Part shown: one piece after another, positions 29,801 to 38,800 of the stretch
Position numbering within the stretch: the stretch's first letter is position 1
Layout: each line of letters begins with the position of its first letter
Assembly (NCBI RefSeq): GCF_003852525.1
Contig: NZ_QAJL01000003.1
Location: 44,049-108,048 of the forward strand
Source: Pedobacter sp. KBW06
GTDB taxonomy: Bacteria > Bacteroidota > Bacteroidia > Sphingobacteriales > Sphingobacteriaceae
Reading direction: 5' to 3'
DNA length: 64,000 bases
Made by a program: the position numbers and the translations under genes
Notes under the pieces: generated by a model
What the model was told of the DNA's origin: nothing
The model's database searches: none
Seen by the model: the letters and a program-made list of their open reading frames with translations, nothing else

Positions 29801-32800
29801 ATGGAAATTTATAAAATTGAAGATGATGTCAAAGAAAGGGTTTTCCTGCGGAGCAGAGGCCGTATTGATCCTTGCAATCTCTGAGAGTGAGGTCAGGTCA
29901 TAAGATTTCAGCAATTGTAACTTATCCTCGATCTTTCTGAAATAAGCTTCCCAGCTTTCTTTTCCATCCGGCATCTCGAAGACGAAAGGAATGGTATTCA
30001 GGAAGCATCCCAGCAACTGATCTCCGTCTTCGACCACTGGTCTGTTGTTCGTCACCAGTCCGATGGTTAACTTCCGTTGATGGCTCAGCATCCCAATTGC
30101 ATAAAGGGTGGCACCGAGGAAGACCCCTTTGAGGGAAAGCCGGTGTTCTCTGGCCAGATTTTTCAGGCTGTCCAGCATCTCCTTCGTATAACTTCCGATC
30201 AGATCATCCTGTTTTTCTTCCGCAGTAAACAAATCCAGCCGTTGCTGATCTTCCATTTCCTTTTTCCAGAAATCGTGGTTGAGCGCGGTCTTTCTGCCCA
30301 TCATATTTTGCAGGACAAAATCACGATAACTTCCTTTCAGGCGGGTCAATGGTTGGGATACCGGACTTTTCTCCAATTGCAGGTACAGGTTAAAAAGTTC
30401 GGTATTGAAAGCGGCTACGCTCCATCCATCGAGGATCGCGTGATGGAATTGCAGGACAAATACCGTTCCCCTCTGCCAGTTCACAAGTGTTGCGCGCCAT
30501 AGCGGGCCATGTTCCAGATCGAAAGGCCTTTCGCGTTCTTCCTTCAGGTATTCCCTGAGGTAAGGTTTAAGCGATTCTGCAGTATTGCCCGACCTGTCTA
30601 AAACACTCAGTTTAACCGGTATATTTTTATGCACCGCCTGCAAGCCCTGCACATGAAGATTGGGATGAAAGGTAGTCCTCAATATTTCATGTTTCGCGAC
30701 GATCATGCGCAGTGCCTGTTCAAACAGCGAAACATCCAGGGCACGTGCTGCAGGATAGAGAAACTGATCATGGTAGACTGCTGATTCAGGATCGCGCAGG
30801 GAGGCGTAAATCATGCCACACTGAATGTCGCTCATCGGGTAAACCGCTTCCAATGCCATCCGGCCAGACAATAAGGGCATAAACTCTGCCACTATTTCCT
30901 TCAGCTCCTGTTGCAGGGCAGCAGTAACGGAGCCTTCATTGCCTGCATGTGAAGCCAGCAGCTCTGCCAGTTCCAGAATCGTTCCTGAACGATAGATATC
31001 CGCGACACTAACCTCCATGCCCGTCAGCTTTCTGATTCTTGCCGCAACCTTTACCACACGGATAGAATCGCCACCAAGCTCAAAGAAATTATCTTTCACA
31101 CCTACCCGGTCTACACCCAGGATTTCCATCCAGATGTTGGCCAGCAGCTCTTCTCTATCGGTAGAAGGAGCCTGATATTCCGCATGGTGTTTCCATTGCT
31201 GATCTTCCAGACGGGACAGGAATGCCCGGTCTGCCTTACCATTGCCCGTTACAGGGATGCGCTGTAAAGCAATCAGGTCTGTCGGCACCATATAATCCGG
31301 AATCACCACAGATAAATCCTGCCGGATTTCTTTCTGTAAAATGGCCGTAATGTCCGGAAACAAAGGGATATTGGTAAAAGGAAGATCCCGGTCTGCCTGA
31401 TATAAAGGCTTTACAACATCTCCTGCAGGATTTAACTCCAAAAGAAGCTCCATTTGCATCGGGTCTTTTGCAGGCATCATACGAACCGCATAACCCGCTT
31501 TTTTTGCGTTATTGAGCAATTGCGTTACCCTTTCATTTTCTTCGTCCGGTTCTTCCACTGCACGGATCAGGTCCCTTACATTGATTGCAGTATGATCTTT
31601 TAATTCCTGCAGCAACTGGCGTTCTTTCCATAAGCGTGGGTTCGGGATCCCGCTGATCGCAATGACCGGAGGGAGATTTTCAAAAAGCTGATCTGCCGAT
31701 TCTTTTAAGTTCTTCCATTCAGACCATGGATGTTCCGACACCGCTTTGTCCAGTCCGACATGCAGAATCACCGTGAAGCGGTAAAGACTGAGTTCATTCA
31801 CATAATCTCCCTCTTTCCATCGGATTTCCACATGGCTGATTTCCGGAAACTGCTCCGGCAGCTGATAAAAATAATCCGGCGTAAAGCAAAGCTCTTCCTC
31901 CTTCATCATTTCCTGATCCACCAGCCAGCTGAATTCCGTAACCGCTGCACGCTCCTGTAATTTTGCCAGAGAAAGGCGGGACTTGAACGCGTAAAGCAAT
32001 CTGTAATCCCTTACATCACCCAGAATAATCCTTCCGGAACCTTCCAGGCGAACTATATTATCCGCAATGATCCTCGTCAGGTAATCCTCTCCCGGAAAAT
32101 ACTGGATCACGGAATTCATGATTACCGTATCCGTTTTTTCCATTTCATCCGGTTTTACCTCATGCGCTCCGCAGGACCGCAGCTGCGTATCCGGAAATTG
32201 TGCAGGATGCTGGTTCACATGACGCCTGATCTGTGCAACAGAAACTTCTGAAAGATCCACCCCTGCATAGCTCCTGATGTGCGGAGCCAACTGGTAGTAA
32301 ATCATCCCTGTACCGCATCCGATCTCCAGCACATGTTCAGGTTTCTGTGATAAGATCAGCCCGGCAATGTCGTCCAGCCAGGCCTGCATATCTGCCGCTG
32401 GAATCGCTCCTCCCGTAAAGGAATCATTCCAGCCCGCAATGTTAAACTCTTCATCACCTGTGTCCGGTTCCGAGTTCCCATACGTATCTTCATACAAAAC
32501 CTTCCAGTTGTTCACCTGATCTTCGTACAGGCTTTGTTCCAGCTCCTTTAGCCGGTCCTGATCCGGTACGTAATAACAAACCAGCTTCTTGTCCTGCGCT
32601 CCTGATGCTTTCAGTACCACACAATTTTCTGCTACCTGAGGCAGCCTGTTCAAAGCATGTTCTATTTCTCCGGGTTCTATCCGATAGCCCCTTATTTTAA
32701 CCTGAGTATCGATCCGGCCGAGATATTCTATACTGCCATCTTCCATCCAGCGGCCCAGGTCTCCTGTTCTATAGATTTTTTCTTCCGGATCCCCACTAAA

Positions 32801-35800
32801 AGGATGGGGAATGAAGCGTTCCCTGGTCAGCTCTTCCCTGTTCAGGTATCCGCTGGCCAGGCCTGCGCCGGCAATAAACAGCTCTCCCGGAACGCCTATA
32901 GGTACAGGCTGCAGCCTCGCATCGAGGATATAGGCAGACAATGTAGGAATGGGTTTTCCTATTTTACTGCCAGCGCTATTCATTTCTTCCTCCCCGATCT
33001 CCTGGAAGGTTACATGGACCGTTGTTTCCGTGATGCCATACATATTGATCAGTCTGCATTCCGGATACCATCCCTTCCATGCTTTTAAACGTGAAGGATG
33101 CAAAGCCTCCCCGCCAAAGATAACGTAGCGTAGCGAAAGCGGCACCGGATTGCCCTGCAGGGATTCCTGCAGCACATAAAAAGCCGAAGGTGTCTGGTTA
33201 AGCACCGTCACCCCTTCTGTACGGAGCAGTGCAGCGAAAGCCATCGTGTCCCTTGCCATAGAACGGGGTACAATCACCATTCTGCCTCCATAAAACAGGG
33301 CACCATACATCTCCCAGACAGAAAAATCAAAACAGTAAGAATGGAACATCGTCCAGACATCCTGTTCATTAAAATCATACAGCGGCAGGGAAGTCATAAA
33401 CAGGCGAACTACATTCCGGTGAGGGATGATCACTCCTTTAGGCCGTCCGGTGGAACCGGAAGTATAAATGATATAAGCGGCCTGCTCCGGTTTACATGCC
33501 GGTAACAGCGTTCCATTTTCCGGCTCTTCCCAATCGCCTGACAGGCAAATTAACTTTGCCCTGCTCAGCGCCGCGATCACCGAAACGGTATGCTCCATGA
33601 CAAGGATCAGCGGAGCATCTGTATCTTCCAGCATAAAACGAATCCTGTCCTGAGGATACTCAGGATCTACCGGAACATAAACCCCTCCGGCCTTTAAGAC
33701 CCCGAGGATCCCGATCATCATTTCTATCGCATGCCCTGTGCAGACCGGCACCAGGCTTCCTTCCACAACTCCCTCTTTCCGAAGCCTTCCAGCCAGCGCA
33801 TCAGAACGGCGATCCAGCTCAAGGTAACTCAGTTGTTGTTTTTCGAAAGTCAGGGCAATTCTTTCGGGTGTGCGGGCAACCTGTTTTTGAAAAAGGCTGA
33901 CAATCGTTTCTTCCATAGGATACTCCGCTTCGGTACCACTAAAATCATGAAGCAGCTGATGGCTTTCTTCCTTGCCCATCATTGGAATATCTGCTACTTT
34001 AAGCTGAGGGTTGGTTACGATCGCCTTTAACAACGCTTCAAAATGCCCTGTTAATCTGCTAATTGTCGATTCCCTGAAAAGGTCACTGCAATAAGCGACA
34101 TCTGCATACAGTCCTTCCGGAGTTTCAAAGACAGAGAAATGGAGGTCAAACTGACTCGTCCGGTAATGGCTCGACTTTCTTTCCATCAGTGCCTCGCCCA
34201 GCTTCATTGCCGGCATCTCCGGTGCATTCTGCAATACAAAGACCACCTGAAATAAAGGATTTCGACTCGTATCCCGCTCTCCCATCACCAGTTTCACCAC
34301 TTTTTCAAATGGGGCTTCCTGATGGTCATAGGCCTCCAATGTTGTTGTTTTAACCCTTTGCAGGACCTCCAGAAAATCCGGATCACCACTCAGATCGGTG
34401 CGTAATGCCAATGTATTTACAAAGAAGCCGATGAGCCCTTCCATTTCCTGCTGCATTCTTCCTGAAATGGCACCGCCAACACAGATGTCGTCCTGCGAAC
34501 AATAGCGTTGCAGCAAGACTTTAAATGCGGCAAGCAAAGTCATATACAGCGTCACATCCTGCGCTATTGAGAACTGTTTCAGCTGTTCTGTCAGCATTTT
34601 GCTGATCTTTAACTTCATCGTTTCCCCACGCACGCTTTGCATTGCTGAACGGCCGAAATCGGTTGGTAAATTCAACAATGCTGTTCCCGACAATTTTCGC
34701 TGCCAGTAATCCAGCCTGGGCGCCAATATGGCTTCCCTCTTGCGCTGCCAGCGGGCATAGTCGCCATACTGAATCGGCAAATCTGTAAATTCAGGGGTTC
34801 CCGCCGCTGCGTAGGCATGGTAACCTTCATGTAATTCTTTTGCCAGGATAGACATCGACCATCCGTCTGCAGCAATGTGATGAATATTGACCACCAGGAC
34901 ATGTTCTCTTTCAGAGATCCGGATGATATGTGTACGTAACATGTGTTCTTCGGAAAGGATAAAAGGCCTCGTCACGAGTTCGTCCAGCAGTTGTAAAAGC
35001 CCTTCCTCTGTTGCAGCTGCAGGATGGTCATTTAAGACCTCCGCTTTCCAGGTATCCTTTTCCAGGATGTGCTGATAAGGCAGGCCCTCTTCCTGTCTGA
35101 TCACCGTTCGCAATACCTCATGACGGTTCACAATGTGATTGAAGGTATTCAGCAAAGCATTCAGGTCGAACAAACCATCTATCTTGAGCGTCAGAATGAT
35201 ATGATACTGAATAGAACCATGAAGACGGTCGATAAACCAAAGGCGTTCCTGACCAAAAGAAACCGGAATGTGTCCCTCAGCTGAAGTGTCAGGCCTGATC
35301 ACTTCCGACAGGCTTTCTTCTGCCCCTCCCTGCAATTCATTGATATGCGATGCCAGTCTCGCGATGGTTTTACAGCTAAACAAAACTGTTGGTGCGACTT
35401 CCAGGCCCCATTCATTTCTGATAAAAGCACTCACCCGCATCACCATCAGCGAATGTCCACCCAGTCTGAAAAAGTCGTCATGAATCCCGATTAGTGGCTT
35501 TTGCAACAGTTCCATCCAAATGGTTGCCAGGCGTTGTTCGGTTTGATTTCGCGGCATCAGCACTGCAGTATCGCCGGTACTTTCCGGAGCCGGTAAAGCT
35601 TGTTTGTCTATTTTACCATTTTCTGTTAACGGAATCTGATCCAGGACCAATATATGTGAAGGGATCATATAGGCAGGCAATTGCGTTTCCAGCCAGATCA
35701 GTAATCTTTCTTCTTCAAAATCAGGTTCAGGAACAACATAAGCCAGGAGTTGTATCACACCTGTGCTGTCTGCTTTTGTCAGCACAAGCACCTGTTTGAC

Positions 35801-38800
35801 CAGTGAAGACCGCAATATTGCGGCTTCTGTTTCTCCGGGTTCCACACGAAAACCCCTGATCTTGACCTGATCATCTGCCCTGCCTTCAAATGCGATGTTG
35901 CCATCTGGAAGCCAGCGCGCAAGGTCTCCGGTACGGTATAAACGCGCTTTACTGTCTTGAAGGAAAGGATGAGGAATAAAGGCTTTGGCAGTTAGTTCCG
36001 GTTGCCGGAAATATCCGTCCGCCAGTCCTGCACCTCCTAAATACAATTCTCCTGTTACACCAATAGGTACAACTTTCTGGTTTTTATCCAGAATATAGGC
36101 ACTGCGGTAGCTCAGGGGCCTGCCTATCGGAATTTCTGAAACCAGCGTATGATTGATCAGATAGCTCAGGGAGAAAGTTGTATTTTCTGTAGGCCCATAT
36201 CCATTGTGCAGCTGTAAATGCGGATAACGTGTGCGAAGCTTCTCTGCACGTTGCACAGAAAAGCGTTCCCCGCCGACTATCACCGCCGATAAGGTTTCAA
36301 ATACCGAAACATCGGTATCCACCAGCAGGTTAAACCATCCGGTCGTAAAGAACATCTTATTGACCCCCTGCCTGCGGATGATCTTTTTCAGCTGTGTGCT
36401 ATCCATCAGCTGTGCTTTGGGCGCCAGGATCAATTGGGCACCATTCAGTAAAGCAGACCAATATTCAAAAGTTGTGGCATCAAAAGCCGGAGAACCGGCA
36501 GCAAGAATCCGGTCATCAGGGCTTATTGGAAAATAGTCTTTCGCCTGAACCAGGCTGACCACATTGCGGTGTGAGACCAGCACTCCTTTCGGCTTGCCTG
36601 TGGAACCCGAAGTATACATGATATAAGCCGGGTGATCAGTGCTAAAGCCTGTTGTTACTGTAGCATCCGGTAAGCTCAGCTGATCTGCTAAAATCAAGTC
36701 CGGAACATCAAAAAGCCTGGCATAATTACCCGTAACAATGGCGATCGGACTATTCAGATCCGCAATTAACCAGTTAATCCTTTCCTGAGGATATTCCGGA
36801 TCTACCGGCACATAGGCAGCCCCTGCTTTGAGCAAGGCCAGGATCGAAATGATCAATGCAGGTGAGCGGTCTATGCAGACCGGCACAGGCATTCCCGACC
36901 GGACACCCTTCTCCTGCAGGTAAGCCGCAAGACGTTCAGATTCCAGGTCTAAAGCTGCGAATGTCAGTGCCATTGTTTCTGACTGAACAGCGATGGCTTC
37001 AGGCCGGATGGCTACCTGTGCCTTAAAAAGGGAGACGATGGTATCCTTACCGGTATATTGTTCTTTCTCATTACTGAAGTCTTTGATCAGCTTCAGTTCT
37101 TCTTCAGAGATCAGTGTGATATTGGCTACTTTGGCATCAGGGTTTTTCACGATAGCCCTTAACAGCGCTGAAAAATGGTCCAGCAACCTGCAAATTGTAG
37201 ATGCTTTGAAAAGATCAGTACAATAAGAGACCTCCGCAGATAATCCTTCCGCAGTCTCAGAAACAGAAAAATGCAGGTCAAACTGACTCGTTTGATAGCG
37301 ATGGGATTCTGCTTCCATCAGGGCATCACCCAACTTCATCTCCGGCATGTCCGGTGTATTCTGTAATACAAAAACCACCTGAAATAAAGGACTGCGACTG
37401 GTATCCCGTTCGGTTGTCACCAGGTTAACCACTTTCTCAAAAGGTGCTTCCTGATGGTCGTAGGCCTCCAGCGTTGTGGTTTTCACCCGTTGCAGTACGC
37501 TGCGAAAATCCGGGTCAGCGCTCAGGTCGGTACGCAAAGCCAGCGTGTTTACAAAGAAACCGATCAGCCCCTCCAGTTGCTGCTCCATCCTTCCCGAAAC
37601 CGCCGCACCTACACAGATATCATCCTGCGAACAGTAACGCTGCAGCAAGACTTTAAAGGCTGCCAGCAAGGTCATATATAAAGTCACATCTTCCTGTAAG
37701 GAAAGCTGTTTCAGTTGTTCAGTTAATGTTTTATTGACCTTAAACACCATGGAATCCCCACGTGTACTCTGGATCGCAGGGCGACTGAAATCCAAAGGTA
37801 AATTTAAGGATGGCGTTCCCGACAATTTTTTCTGCCAGTAATGGAGTTGAGCAGTCAATGTGCCCTCCTCATTGCGCTGCCGGCGCGCATAATCGGCATA
37901 CTGTAAAGGTAACGAAGGCAAGTCTGGTGTGGTATCGACGGCAAAAGCAAGATAGCCTGCAACCAGCTCCTTAGACAGGATCGACAGCGACCATCCATCC
38001 GCAGCGATGTGGTGAACATTTATCACCAGCAGGTGCTCTGCTTCGGAAATCCTAATGATGTGCGCACGCAGCAGGTGTTCTTCCGAAAGGTCAAAAGGCC
38101 TGCTCAGCAAGCCTTCTACAAGCTCCTGGCCTATTTTCCGATCAGCTGCATCAGGATGGTCCATGATCAGATCAGCTTTCCAGGTGTCCTTTTCCAGCAC
38201 ATGGGCATAAGGCAGGCCATGCTCCGCTCTGATCACTGTCCGCAAGGCCTCATGTCTGTTCAGAATATGATTAAAAGACTTTACCAAAGCATTTAAATTA
38301 AATGCACCATGAATCCTGAAAGCGAGGGCAATATGATATTGGACAGATCCCTGCAACCGGTCTACAAACCACATGCGTTCCTGACCAAAAGAGAGCGGCA
38401 GTGTTGCCCCGGCTGCTGATTCCAGCTGGATAAATTCTTCCGGCACCAGCTCCTCTTCCTGCAGTTCATCGATCAGTGCAGCGAGCCTTGCAATGGTTTT
38501 ACAACTAAAAAATACGGTTGGCGACAACTTGATGTCCCATTCATTTCTGATATAAGCGATGACCCGCATGGCCATCAGCGAATGTCCGCCCAATCTGAAG
38601 AAGTCGTCATGAATGCTAATTTGCGACCTTTGTAATAACTCCATCCAAACCTCTGCCAGCTGCTGCTCTGTTTCATTTCGGGGCAGCACGATTTCCGACA
38701 CTCTGGTTTGCTCAGGAGCAGGCAATGCCGCTTTATCTGTTTTCCCATTTGCGGTGAGGGGAATCTGATCCAGCACCATTATACAAGAAGGCAGCATTGC